NCBI GenBank assembly: GCA_036365145.1
Contig: JAEOAD010000035.1
Span: 1,672,001 to 1,736,000, forward strand
Reading direction: 5' to 3'
DNA length: 64,000 nucleotides
Origin: Orientallactaga sibirica
Lineage: Eukaryota; Chordata; Mammalia; Rodentia; Dipodidae
In this document: piece by piece, positions 1-10,689 of the stretch
Layout: each line of letters opens with the position of its first letter
Numbering within the stretch: position 1 is the first letter of the stretch
The notes under the pieces: generated by a model
Databases searched by the model: none
What the model saw: the letters and a program-made list of their open reading frames with translations, nothing else
What the model was told of the DNA's origin: nothing
Position numbers and translations under genes: made by a program

Positions 1-866
1 CATAGAAAGATAAGCACTCTTTGGATGGCAAGTGTAAAAATAATCTTCTGTCTTCCAGACCTAACCCAACTAAAGGATATGGGGGTGGGAGGTTTTCCTG
101 AGGGTTAGACAAACATCACTCCAGGAACCCTAGTTAATGTAAGATAAGAAAGGGTTGCACTCAGGGGGGAGATCTCCAGTCTCCTGGAGCTAACATTGCA
201 GGGCCCACCTTCTCTCTTCAACCAGGTGGTTCTCATTTGTTTGGGTGATTGCATAACCTTGGCTCTTTTCTGTCTGTCTGTTAGAAAATACCCCATTTCT
301 CAGAGAAAGAACTATGTGGGTGCTGCCTGTTTAGGCTGAGAGAACAACCTTGGGCTCCTCAGTTAGGGCGCCATCTTGCATCTGTCTGTTTCCAAGGGGA
401 ATATGATAAGAAGTGAGGATGACAAAGTCCAGTGCATGTCTGTGGAGGAAGATGTGGAGCAGGAAACACTTCCTACAGGCTGTTGTGACAAGGATTTCCT
501 CAGTAAACTGTACTGAATGTGGTACTTTTTGCCCAGTATTGTTGCCTTTTGTGGTGGTGGTATGAGGCAGGCTCCAGTAAATGGTGTCTGAATGTTTGAA
601 TGAGAGAAAGAGTGGGAAGAAGGGGACACACATGATCTCCTGGTTTTGCTTATTGCCCAAGCTCCAGACACTGGGAGTACTTCAAGAGATCCCAGTGATC
701 CCCCACACAGGCAAGCCCTAGGATGCTTCCTGTCAAAGCAGCTCCAGTGGACTTCCTTAAGACCAGCAGCAGCCTGATCATTTCTGAGGAGGAAGGATAA
801 CCAATATCCAAATACTGCCCACTAGGACACCAGGACAGATAGGAGGCTTATTAAAACACTCACGTG
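1..866. other. unique DNA, no gene seen
   Basis: Nothing recognisable was found here. Open frames on the minus strand at 331-671 overlap one another and resemble no known family. No microsatellite longer than a few units is present. Confidence 0.5.
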
Positions 867-867
867 T

Positions 868-1083
868 GGGCTGGAGAGATGGCTTAGTGGTTAAATGCTT
901 ACCTGCTCACCCTAAGGACCCCGGTTCGAGGCTCGATTCCCCAGGACCCATGTAGGCCAGATGCACAAGGTGACATATGCATCTGGAGTTTGTTTGCAGT
1001 GGCTGGAGGCCCTGGTGCACCCATTTTCTTTCTCTCTACCTGCCTATTTCTATATCTCTCTCAAATAAATAAATAAAAACAAA
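868..1083 (+). mobile_element. tRNA-derived SINE, type A (B2-like)
   Basis: Full-length copy. It starts with gggctggagagatggcttag, carries a pol III A-box-like TGGCTTAGTGG and a B-box-like GTTCGAGGC, and ends in a CT-rich tract and aaataaataaataaaa. The B-box area reads ggttcgaggctcgattcc, a small internal duplication relative to other copies. The middle (ccagatgcacaaggtg) defines it as type A. Confidence 0.9.
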
Positions 1084-1089
1084 ATATTT

Positions 1090-1690
1090 GTTAAAAATTT
1101 TAAAATCACAGACATGCTTCTATAACAGTGTGATTGTTTCTATGATGGGCCCCTAACAATCTTCCCTGGGCTTCCTGAACGAACACTTACCTCTAACCTC
1201 TCAACCTGTATTGAACCTGTTAAGTATTCAGAATATTGTCCCTGGAGAAAAGAAAAACAAAAAGGGATTTCATGGAAGTCTGTGAGTGTGGGCATGGTCT
1301 TTGGTGGCAGTTTAAGTTTGTCTAAACAAAAGCAAAAGCCTGGATCCAGGCCATGTGAAACCCACAGAGCACCTGCCTCTGGCCTAGAGAGGTCCACATG
1401 ATGAACAAGGCAGGGAGGGCACACAGAGAGCGCCCAAACAGATTCGGGTGTTCCCTCCAGGACAGCAGAGAAGGTGGACAAGGGGCTTCAGACCTGAGCT
1501 GTTTGTCATCACTGGAGGGTGGGTATGGCTTCTGAGGTACTTCTTATTAGCACTAGGGAAGGTCCTGTTGCTGGATAAAAATAAATGTTGCAAGATAAAT
1601 TCCATTATGAAATTCATCATATCAAGCCAATAATTCACATCTGGGCACCAGAAGTCATGTGCCTGGCTAAGACTAGAGAAAACACGTGTT
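1090..1690. other. unique DNA, no gene seen
   Basis: No repeat or gene was recognised. Opposing short open frames at 1140-1638 have no domain signature and no convincing splice context. Confidence 0.45.
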
Positions 1691-1694
1691 TTTG

Positions 1695-1822
1695 GATCAA
1701 GTAGACTTGGTTTAAATTTTGTTTCTTCCCGTCACTAGCTCTGTGGCCTCTGTCAAATTATGTGACTCCTCTGAGTCTGTCTCCTCGTAATAGAAATGTA
1801 ATGAACAGCTCCCTGTGTTGGT
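1695..1822 (+). mobile_element. MIR fossil
   Basis: The segment follows the MIR core order: cactagctctgtggcctctg, then aaattatgtgactcctctga, then gtctgtctcctcgtaatag. This parallels the MIR pattern 'tagctgtgtgaccttggg ... cctcagtttcctcatctg'. It is diverged, as expected for an old mammalian SINE. Confidence 0.65.
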
Positions 1823-1824
1823 TT

Positions 1825-2540
1825 AAGGACACTGGATCTATTGTTTTGTTCAAAATGCAAGACTCATCTGAAAGGAGGGCCATTAAATACACAGTTGTCT
1901 CTGCATAGAACAATGATGGTATCAAAAGGTATTTGCAGGTCTGGCCTGCCATCTTTCCTCTTGTCTTTTAAAGCCTTATTTATTTTAGAACAATCCTGCT
2001 TGCGTCAAATCAGCCTCTTACTCCCAACTTCCCTCTTGGTATGGATGTGACTTCCTCTTGGTACATATGTTTAGATGCCCAAGGCTCTAGTTTGTTGCTC
2101 AACTGTTATGAATCTTCTTAATGCTTAAGTCTCTTGTACGTTCAGGCTTTCTTACCTGTTGTATTGCAAACTCCAGAGTTTTTTTTTTTTTTTTTTTTTT
2201 TTTTGGTGGGGGTGGGGCTGATGTTTCCTCAGGACTCTAATGGCCACCATTGCTAAATATGGCATGATCCATGGATTCTATGCAGGCTGGGCACCCTCTC
2301 CATCCCCTCCTCCTCAGAGGACAGATCTTGCTCAGCACATTCACAGCAAGCCAGCGTCCAGTCACTGCATTTCCCTTCATGCTGGGAATGGCAATGGAAG
2401 GTGCCATTATCTCTACTTCTAAGTTGAGAATATTGAACTCTGAGGGGCAACGTCACTCATGCAAGGGCAGATCATAGATAATTGATTTGGATAATGTTCC
2501 CTTGCTTTCCAATGCTACTCCTATGTGGGTTTTCACCTCA
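1825..2540. other. unique DNA with a poly(T) run
   Basis: No gene was seen. A T run of about 26 bases lies at 2179-2204, followed by a GT-rich stretch; it may be the tail of an unrecognised antisense retroposon. Short open frames at 2240-2477 overlap on both strands and are not convincing. Confidence 0.45.
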
Positions 2541-2544
2541 CCAT

Positions 2545-2547
2545 CTA

Positions 2548-2596
<49 letters not shown>

Positions 2597-2608
2597 GACT
2601 ATCTATAT
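2545..2608. repeat. (TATC)n microsatellite
   Basis: About 13 near-perfect tetranucleotide units (tatc/atct) lie directly left of an antisense B1 element, the usual position for a microsatellite grown from a retroposon tail. Confidence 0.95.
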
Positions 2609-2611
2609 GTT

Positions 2612-2742
2612 GCTTTTCAAGGTAGGATCTGGAGGATCTAGCCCAGGCTGACCTGGAATTTACTATGTAGTCTCAGGGTGATCCTCCTACCTTTGCCTCC
2701 CAAATGTTGGGATTAAAGCTGTGCTCCACCATGTCCTGCCCT
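2612..2742 (-). mobile_element. B1-type SINE, antisense
   Basis: The segment carries the complement of the 7SL-derived B1 body: gcccaggctgacctggaatt, actatgtagtctcagggtga, and gggattaaagctgtgctcca. A short T-rich stretch and the (TATC)n array sit at its 3' end. Confidence 0.88.
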
Positions 2743-2744
2743 AT

Positions 2745-3185
2745 ATCTTTTACCTGTCCTTGTTCTCAGGTTTGCTGCTGAGGTAAAGCTCTGATGGATG
2801 ACCTTGCAGTCCATTAATGAGGTGAGCCCATAACCCTCATGCTCTGATCATGTTGCCTTGTTCCCCAGCATATGACAGGAGAATCTTTGTGTCAAGTAAT
2901 GCTTCATGAGTAGATTTATGTGCAGTGACATCCAGAGGGGTCTGGTTGAGACATACTGAGGAGAAACGAGGCACCCTTAGGAAAGTCTCAGATCATACTG
3001 CGTGGTGTCATCTAGGTGAGGTGGAATCTACTGAAGATGTGAGAATCAATTTTTTTAACTGGTTTTTAAGCTCTCCAGAGATCGTCCAGTGGGTACTAGG
3101 TATGTGGATACAGACATAATACAGATAAATGGGGGAGGTAGGCCTCACAGATGTCTCACTCTGAAGCAGTGTGGTCCATCCTAGA
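2745..3185. other. unique DNA, no gene seen
   Basis: No recognisable repeat or exon. A 64-codon open frame at 2925-3119 has no family resemblance. Confidence 0.45.
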
Positions 3186-3191
3186 TGGCCA

Positions 3192-3348
3192 CCTGGGGCT
3201 AAGGCTCAATGGTTAAGGTGCTTGCTTGCAAAACCTGCTGGCCCGGATGTGATATCCCAGTACCCATGTAAATCCAGAGGAACAGAATGGCACATGTGGA
3301 TGCAGTTTGTGACAACAGCAAGAGGCCCTGGTGCACCTATGCGCATTT
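3192..3348 (+). mobile_element. tRNA-derived SINE, type A, diverged
   Basis: The head is degraded (gctaaggctcaatggttaag), but the body keeps gcttgcttgcaaaacctgct, the upstream part of the type A middle, and gcaagaggccctggtgcacc. The 3' pyrimidine linker has expanded into a long CT/CA array, listed separately. Confidence 0.8.
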
Positions 3349-3362
3349 CCTCTCTCTCTCTC

Positions 3363-3438
<76 letters not shown>

Positions 3439-3485
3439 ATACTCCTTCCCTCCCTCCTTCCTTACAAGGTGAAAAAAAAAAAAAA
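3349..3485. repeat. (CT)n-(CA)n-poly(A) compound microsatellite in a SINE tail
   Basis: About 64 bases of CT with interruptions (3350-3413) are followed by (CA)13 to 3439, a CCTT-rich link and an A16 run. Together they form the expanded 3' linker and tail of the SINE to its left. Open frames through this stretch are low complexity. Confidence 0.95.
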
Positions 3486-3564
3486 AACCCACCTGTGACC
3501 AATCCTCAAAAGGCCTTCTTTTAGTATCATCTAGACAGAATCACTAAAGCATGTGAGACTCAGG

Positions 3565-3660
3565 CCAACCCATCTGTAAAACAATATTAACCTCCCACTG
3601 GGTAATGGAGAGGATTAAAAGAAGGTGATATTTACAGAGCCTGGTACAGGAACTAACTGC
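3565..3660 (+). mobile_element. MIR fossil
   Basis: catctgtaaaacaatattaa followed by gagaggattaaaagaaggtg and acagagcctggtacagg match the order of the 3' half of MIR (catctgtaaaatgg ... ttgtgaggattaaatga ... cagtgcctggcac). Confidence 0.65.
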
Positions 3661-3664
3661 GCTA

Positions 3665-5060
3665 GTTTCCTATCCCTTACCCTTTCATTAACATTTAAGG
3701 GCATTAATAAATTGACCAAATCCTATGCAACAAATGACTGAAGCTAGCTCAAGGGGATAGGTTTCAGTGTCTTAGAGTGGAGGCAAACATACAGAATGGA
3801 TCATAGGATGGTGAGGCGAGATGCAATATGTGGGTTTGAAAAGAAATGTGAGGATACGGCAGTGTTTACTCTGGAGAGTCTCTAAGCTCAGCTTTGCTTT
3901 GGCTCATGGGGACAGTATATGTGTCTTAAGATCAAATCTTCCCAATAATATTGAAAGAAAAGAACCACAAATAAGATTTACTCCCACTGGCTCTATAGCA
4001 GAGAGATCGGTAAACTGGAGGTACTTTTATCTGTTGGGGTCTTGTCTTCAGAAATCGAGTGAGGAGTCGGGTCCAAAGCCAGCCTGTGATTTATACCCAG
4101 ATACTGTTTTCCATTATAGGGCTCTGATCAGATAACGTGTGTTAAAAAAAAAAGCAAAGATTTAGCCAAAAACCAGTCACCCCCACTCTAACCCCACCAC
4201 TTCCCCTCCACCCTCCCTGCCATAGAGCTGATACAGCAGCTGGGATTAAAATGTAACTTGAACCCCGAGCGTTTTTGCAAATAAGACCAAAACTGCCATT
4301 TAAGGTTTTTCAATGGCACCAACTGGATTAGATCTGCTTAGATCTGCTCTGGAGACAGGCGTCTTTTGACAATCCCTGGGAACTCTGTCTGTTTCCTGGA
4401 AGGCAGAGAGGATGCATGCAAAGTCAATTAAAAAACTAAAAAGACAGTGGCTTGACACGATTCATGCCATGAGTTTTCCTAACAACTTGGCTTTATTTAT
4501 CGGGAGTGGTGGCACAGGGAGTGATTTGGGATTGAAACCATGAGATGGAGGGAAAAAATAATGAAACTAATGTCTAACTATAGAGGATCACAGAAATTCT
4601 TTCCTTGCCATAAGACGCTTCTGTGGAAAATAATTCAATCTGATGGGGAACTTTTTTCTAATAAAACCCTTTCAATGGACATGTGAGTACATGCGATGTC
4701 CTTTGTATGTGTGCAAGTGTGTGATGTGGGTGATGCTAACCTTAGTTGTCACAGCTCACGTCACTTCTCTATATTCTTCTTCAGAAATGTCGGTGGGTGA
4801 TAGATACCCCTATTGTCAGCAGAGCCAGAGTGGAGCAATCCCAGCTCACTCCCATAGCTCCCATACCTGGGTCAGGCTACGCAGCATCTCGCGTTCAGGA
4901 TCAGGTACAAGTTGTCCACGAGGAATGAGATACCATAAAGCTCTTCGGAGACTTGGAGAGTGAGAGAGGTGTTCTTCCCTGAAGTGGGAACACGAAATGC
5001 TAACATTCTCCTGTTGTGTCCAGCACCTTGCTGTCAGTTTGTGCAGTGAAGCCTGAGGCC
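3665..5060. other. unique DNA, no gene seen
   Basis: No repeat was recognised. At 4328-4348 a 10-base unit (agatctgctt) is repeated in tandem. Open frames at 3821-4135 (104 codons) and 4643-4963 (106 codons) give no recognisable protein and lack convincing exon boundaries. The 4240-4500 part has a conserved-element feel but was not tested. Confidence 0.4.
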
Positions 5061-5061
5061 A

Positions 5062-5165
5062 AATATCATTCATACTTAATCCTCACTGAGCCCCGAAGAG
5101 TTACTAGGCAGACGCTTCAGTGCTATATGCGACATAACTCAGCACAACCTGCCAAGCACTAGCAT
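5062..5165 (-). mobile_element. possible MIR fossil, antisense
   Basis: ttaatcctcactgagccccg and the following bases resemble the complement of the MIR 3' region. The match is weak and the call tentative. Confidence 0.35.
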
Positions 5166-5454
5166 ACAGCTGTTCCACCATGCTGTGTTGCTCTGATTTT
5201 CAACAGCCTGCATGACAGAGGGAAGACCAGCGATGGAGAACAAGTTCTTGAACCCATCCCTTGGAGCTTGATAAGCCGTTCCTTAAGTGAGCTCTTAAAA
5301 TGTTCCATGATGTGAGACAATTCATCTGTGCCTTGTTTCCGTGTGTTTTCTTTCATTTTCACACCCCTTGCAACTGAACCAGCCTTAAATGACCCAGAAA
5401 CCACCAGCCTAAGCCTTTCAGGGTGGGAAGAAAGAAACTGAGTCTTAACTTGGG

Positions 5455-5791
5455 CTGGAGCGATGACTCCTCAGTTGAATTCCTTTCCTACACAAGCGTT
5501 AGGACCTGAGGGGAGCCGAGACAGCTGGAGTTCAAATTGCCAGAGCCCATAGAAACAGCTGGACATGGCCATGCACATCTGTAACTCTAGTACTGGGGGA
5601 GGGGAGGAAAGACCAGAGAATTTCCAGGGTTTAAAGACTATCAAGCCCTAGCATCAGTAAGAGCCTCCAAGAAAAACCAGGCAGGCAAGTGATGGGGATC
5701 ACCTGGCATCCTCCAACCGCCAGAGGTGAGCCTGCAGCATGTTGCAGGCAGACATTCATGGTGTTGCATCAGCGCATACAAGAGCATGCAT

Positions 5792-5823
<32 letters not shown>

Positions 5824-5840
5824 TGCACACCCCAAATGCT
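5455..5840 (+). mobile_element. B4/RSINE1-type composite SINE with (CA)n tail
   Basis: It starts gggctggagcgatgactcct and continues with an ID/B2-like head, then a B1-like segment (ggacatggccatgcacatct, gtaactctagtactggggga), a cctggcatcctcc stretch, and a (CA)n tail at 5791-5820. This is the layout of old rodent B4/RSINE1 composites. It is strongly diverged. Confidence 0.7.
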
Positions 5841-5969
5841 CTGCCCACACACAAGAAAAAAAAATTAACTTACTTGCTCCAAATAAATAAAATATATTTC
5901 AAATGATACAAGTAACTTGGTCAGACAGGAACACAAATTTCAGACTTTTAGTCAAGTATTTTCCCCTTA

Positions 5970-6060
5970 CGATCTTTCTCCCTCCTCTTCCACAATGGTC
6001 CCTGAGCCTTGGCATGCATGTTAACTATATTAATGTTGAGCTCTCTACAATCTCTGAATT
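5970..6060 (-). mobile_element. L1 3' UTR scrap, antisense
   Basis: ccctcctcttccacaatggt followed by ccctgagccttgg matches the antisense L1 3' UTR seen at 62530-62565 (ccccctcttctgcaatggtc). Only about 50-90 bases are left. Confidence 0.55.
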
Positions 6061-6079
6061 TTTTCTCTGAAGCATTTTT

Positions 6080-6395
6080 TTTTAAAGAGACTTTTTTTGT
6101 TGTTTTGTTTTGCTTTGTTTTTTTTTAAACTTTTTATTTTTTATTATTTTCTTGAGAGAGACACGGGGGGGGGGGAGAGGAAGACAGAGATGGGCGCGCC
6201 AGCAGTGTCTCAGCTGATGGGAACGAAATCCAGATGCGTGCGCCCCCTTGAGGTCAAGTGCGGCATTGCGCCCTTGCGTCACTTTGCATCTGGCTAAACG
6301 TGGGACCTGGAGATTGGAACCGCTGGAGATTGGAACCAGTGTTCTTAGGCTTAGGAGGCAGGAGCCTTAACCGCTAGGCCATCTCTCCAGCCCCT
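6080..6395 (-). mobile_element. tRNA-derived SINE, type B, with 16-bp duplication
   Basis: The complement of the head (gccatctctccagcccc) is at the right end, with a T-rich tail and purine linker on the left. The type B middle is present (tgcgcccccttgaggtcaag, tgcggcattgcgcccttgcg). A 16-bp unit starting ctggagattggaacc is tandemly duplicated at 6307-6322 and 6323-6338. Confidence 0.9.
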
Positions 6396-6399
6396 CTGA

Positions 6400-7035
6400 A
6401 GCATTTTGAGTGTCCTCAGTGTCCCCCTGTAGCTGGCTGTCAGGCCAGCAGTGAGAGCAGTGCTCAGGTTTGGATCATCACTGCCTCTGCAATGTCTCCT
6501 GGGCCCTGGCAGATGTCACGGAGGTGGGTTGTCTCGTGCAATCTTTCCTTGTCATATTGATGGATACTGTTTGTCCTTGCTTTCACTGCTATCTGGGAAA
6601 AAAAGCAGGTTCTCCAAACAAGAGTGAAAGACTGGGAGCGGTATGGATCAAGGGGTAAGCCTGGCTATGTAAGAGAGTTTTTGGTGAGTACAGTAACTCT
6701 TCCTTAGCCAAAGAGCAGTGAGGTCTTTCTGGAGTCCGTGGCCTTTTTGTCCATAAGATTCTGACTGGTTCTCAGCACCAGCTATTCATTCTTTTTCAAT
6801 GAGCAGGCCTCCTATCCAATCAGAGAACCATTAGTCACCCACATAGGCCGTGTGCCACTGCTGCACAGGAGGGGAAGAGGATGTAAGAGTATAACCTGAT
6901 GGAAATATGAGCAACCTTGGATAAGTTCATACAATACAATTAGAATCAATCTTAAAAATAGGAGAGAGACTAGTTGGAAGGAGGAAGGGTGCAACAGAAG
7001 TGGTACAGTTGGAAGGGTGGCAAAAAGATAGAGGG
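6400..7035. other. unique DNA, no gene seen
   Basis: No repeat or exon was recognised. The open frames here have no family resemblance. Confidence 0.45.
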
Positions 7036-7037
7036 AG

Positions 7038-7078
7038 GGGCTGGAGCGATGGCTTAGCAGTTAAGGCAGTTAGGGTAC
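7038..7078 (+). mobile_element. SINE head fragment
   Basis: Only the 5' head (ggggctggagcgatggctta, gcagttaaggcag) of the tRNA-derived SINE is present; the rest is missing. Confidence 0.7.
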
Positions 7079-7204
7079 CAAGATCAAAACACATTTTGTA
7101 CATATATAAAATCTGTCAATAGAATGTTTTTAAAAACACTCCACATTATCCAATAGTGGGCTCTTTCCTTCAAGAAAGGGACTATTCATTTATACCAGAA
7201 GCAG

Positions 7205-7450
7205 AAATACTGGGCTGGGGAGATGGTTTAGTGGTTTAAGAAATACTGGGCTGGGGAGACGATGGCTTAGTAATTAAAGGAAGTTGCTTGCAAAGTCCAC
7301 TGGCTCAGGTTCCATTCCTCAATGCCCATGAAAAGCCAGATGACACACAGTGACATTTTTTCTGGAGTTCATTTTTAGGGCCACATGCCCTTTCTTTTTC
7401 TCTCTGTCTTTCACTTTCTCTGGTTCATAAATAAATAAATAATAAAAGAG
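7205..7450 (+). mobile_element. tRNA-derived SINE, type A, with duplicated head
   Basis: The main body runs from about 7249 to an aaataaataaataataaaa tail. Its 5' end is preceded by a second partial head. aaatactgggctggggaga occurs at 7205 and again at 7241, a 36-base period. Body landmarks include gttgcttgcaaagtccactg and aaaagccagatgacacacag. Confidence 0.85.
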
Positions 7451-7454
7451 CCCT

Positions 7455-9430
7455 TCCAATGGTTATCTCTCTTCGGCTGGACTTTCCTGGCATTGTGTCT
7501 TATTTCTGTTCACCGGCAAAGATTCAGTTGTGGGAATAATAGGAACCTCAGTGTGGGTTTCATGCATGTTTTTTTCATGTCACCTCTGCCTAACTCCTTG
7601 CTTCACATCCCCACAGAGCTACATTCCCCTTACATAGACCAAGTTCAGGGGTGTACTGAACTGGGACTCAAGGGTCTGTTATGAATGTCACAACTGCTGT
7701 GACGTTTACTGTCATAATTACCCCTGATATTTCTATAGCAGTTGCTCATAGTGTTCCCACATTACATGGTGAGGACAGCAACTCTTACTATCACTGCCAT
7801 CAGGCAAAGAAAAGACTTTCTATTGCAAAGGTCTCAGCGGAGGTGCTGGCTGGACTCACCACATGAGGATTCAGTACCACTTTCCACTGGGAACTCTGCT
7901 TGATCTCCAAACTTCCCTGACCTGAGCAACAGCCTCTGTCTGCAGGAAGCCCAGGAGCTTCCGTCCCCTCCCCTCACAGTACTGATGAGGTTGAACAGTG
8001 GTTCTTCATCTTGGGACTCATGGTCTCAAGGTGTGTTCAGAGATGGAAGCCAGACCTTTAAGTTGTCAATGCAACATGATTTTAACCATTATCCTGGAAA
8101 ATGAGCCACACCACTGGAAAAGATTGGGCAGGATAATTCACTCATGAAATGGTCTGTCCCCAATGCTGCTTTGACAGAAAGACTGTCTATCTGATCAGGA
8201 TGAGAACACTTCACTCATCACAGGACATACACTCAGTGCTTCTGTTCCCATGACTGTCAGGTCTCTGGCTCATTCAGCCCATAGCTCTAAACCATCCCTA
8301 GGGACAGAACCCTCAGAAACTGTGGCTCTGTCATGAGGCTGCTTGCTCCACACAGGCCTCATCATTCCCAACTGGGCTATTAATTCCATGCTGAATGAGC
8401 TTGCAGGTTGATATGCTGGTCCTCCAGGGCCTGACAGGGATTTCTATTCAGGGAAACACAGAAGATTCTGAGGGGAGCTAACTGAAACATTTTCCTCCCC
8501 CGAGTCTTCTCTACAATTTCTCTTCGAGTGAGTGGTATTAGAGGCCTGGTGGAGAGCTGTGGAGTTGGGTATTTTGTCCAGCTTCAAAGGTGCCAGGCAA
8601 GTATAGAGATACTCTGATTAGGAAGTGGTCCTGCCCCAGCCCATTTCCCAGCAAGCTTTGCCCATGGAACACTGCTGCAAAGCCCTGGCCCCTCTCCTTA
8701 CCAGAATGAAGTGGCTCTTGGCTAGCCAGCTTGTGGGAAGTCAGACTCCACAGTCACTGGAGTAACAGGGTGAGTTTAGCCAGGAGTTTCTCTGTGATGA
8801 AATGCACAAGTAGAAAAGAAAGAGAGGGACCCTGATCGTGTCATTGTCATGCCGAGCCAGGACTCTCATGAAAGTTCTAGATGGACTCTTGAGGGATCCC
8901 AAAAGAGCTTTTCTCTCCTCATTCCTGCAGGAATGACATCACTGGCTCAATTTCTGTTATTGCCCAAAGCTTTCTAACCTGATACTGTGTCCCTTATCTG
9001 TCATTCAAGCATTCCTTTTAGGAAAAGGACCTAAAAGTCCTTGTATAGAAGAGTTGCTTGTGTATTCCGATGGCATTACTAGTCCCAAGTGTCAGCTTTC
9101 ACGCAATTTGATATTAAATAATTACCAGACTAAATTATAATCAACTCTGGAGAATCCCTATGTAAAGCTCAAAAAGCAATTGCTGTTTTCATTCATGTAG
9201 ACTTTTTAAACTTGTTTCTTTAAAATTATTAGAAACCCAATTTTTTTTTCATGAAAAGCAGAATAATGTTCATCAAGGAAAATAGTACCCATAATCCCTT
9301 TCATTCTTTCCACCCCTGTGATTAGAGTTGCATGTTGAGATTCTCTAACGTAGTTAAACTGGGTAGTATAGCTATGTGTCTGATCTTTAAAATTGAAGCA
9401 AAATTGAAATATAAAACAAAAATGGACATA
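7455..9430. other. unique DNA, no gene seen
   Basis: About 2 kb without a recognised repeat. Short open frames (7493-7866, 9206-9448) have no recognisable domains. The 9100-9260 part is AT-rich. Confidence 0.45.
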
Positions 9431-9431
9431 G

Positions 9432-9695
9432 CTGCACCAGGTAGGCATAGCAGCTGCCTGCTATGCCAGTGTGCAGGAGGCAGACCCAGGGGAACAAGGA
9501 TAAGGCCGAAGCTACGTCCCACTGGATCCTGAATGGGTGAGTCTGGTTCAAGTGAGAGACCCTGCCTCATTAAATAAGGGGAGTGATGGAGGAAGACACT
9601 TGCTGTCAAACTCTGGCCTCCACATGAACACTTGTTCACTCATACATGTATCAACATGTGCGCACACACACATGCCTAGTACATATAAAATCACA
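9432..9695 (+). mobile_element. B4/RSINE1-type SINE, 3' part
   Basis: It retains the B1-like and terminal parts of the composite: gcaggaggcagacccagggg, gtgagagaccctgcctcatt, then gacacttgctgtcaaactct and ggcctccacatgaacac, ending in a short (AC)n. Confidence 0.6.
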
Positions 9696-9851
9696 TATAA
9701 AAAAATCCCACATAGTCACAAGCATAACTAAAATCAAAGGGTAGAATATTTCATTATTCCTGGAATTCTCCTCTGCCTCATTCTGATTCCTGTTCCCTCA
9801 TAGATAACCACTGCCCTGATCCCAAACATCAGAAATAATTCTTCTGACTAG

Positions 9852-10058
9852 GACTGGAGAGATGAGTCAACAGTTAAAGGCACTTGCTTGCAAAGCCTGG
9901 TGGTCTGACTTTGATTCCCGAGTGTTCACATAAAGCCAGATGCACAAAGTGGTGCATGCATTTGGAATTCATGTGCAGTGCCAGGATGCCAGGATACTCT
10001 GTCTGCCTCTTTCTCTGTTTCTCTTGAATGAATGAATGAATGAATAAAAATATTTTTA
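9852..10058 (+). mobile_element. tRNA-derived SINE, type A
   Basis: The head is ggactggagagatgagtcaa, the body ggcacttgcttgcaaagcct and agccagatgcacaaagtggt. The tail contains (AATG)4 and aataaaaatatttttaaaa. It abuts an antisense copy on its right. Confidence 0.88.
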
Positions 10059-10252
10059 AAATCATTTATTTATTTGCAAGTAGAGAGAGAGAGAGACAGA
10101 GAAGAGAAACAAAGAAAATGGGTGTGCCAGGGCTTCCAGCAACTTCAAACAGATGCATGCAACAGTTTGTGCATCTTGCTTTATGTGGAGACTGGGGAAT
10201 CAAACCCAGGTCATTTGGCTTAGCAGGCCAGTGCATTAACCACTGAACATCC
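10059..10252 (-). mobile_element. tRNA-derived SINE, type A, antisense
   Basis: The T-rich tail is on the left (tcatttatttatttgcaag), then a GA linker, tgccagggcttccagcaact, and caaacccaggtcatttggct. The head complement is degraded (ccactgaacatccttcacc). It sits tail to tail with the preceding SINE. Confidence 0.88.
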
Positions 10253-10581
10253 TTCACCTTCTTTTTAAAATACTTTTTTCTGTCTTTAAATGTCATGTAA
10301 ATAGAACTATACCCTCTGGGCTCTGTTATGCCTGATTGTTCCACATGTTATTGAGATGCCTGCCTGTGTGTATGACTTAATTATTTTTTCTTGCTAAGTA
10401 GTACTCCATCACATGAGTATGCTGATTTAGTATCCATTGTCCTGTTGATGACAGGGTTATTTCAAATTTATGCTCCTATGAACAAAGCCTATAGAAGCAT
10501 TTAGTTTCTGATCTTCATGTGGATACATAGTTTAATTCAATTTGAATTATTGATTCAAAGACTACTCACACTGTTCAACAT

Positions 10582-10682
10582 TTTTTTGTTTTGTTTTGTT
10601 TTTTGGGGTAATGTCTTGTTCTAGCCAAGGTTGACCTGGAATTCACTAAGTAGCTTCAGGCTGGCTTCAAATTAATTGTGAT
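10582..10682 (-). mobile_element. B1 fragment, antisense
   Basis: A (TTTTG)n tail is followed by ggttgacctggaattcacta and gcttcaggctggcttcaaat. The 5' half of B1 is missing. Confidence 0.75.
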
Positions 10683-10689
10683 ATTTTTC

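Noticed and set aside
868..940. tRNA gene
   Set aside because: The A- and B-box motifs belong to a SINE head; no cloverleaf with acceptor stem and anticodon arm was found, and the body continues into a SINE tail.
2545..2608. CRISPR-like array
   Set aside because: It is a plain tetranucleotide microsatellite with no spacers, and the genome is mammalian.
3821..4135. 104-codon plus-strand open frame in unique DNA
   Set aside because: No family resemblance and no exon boundaries; length is unremarkable.
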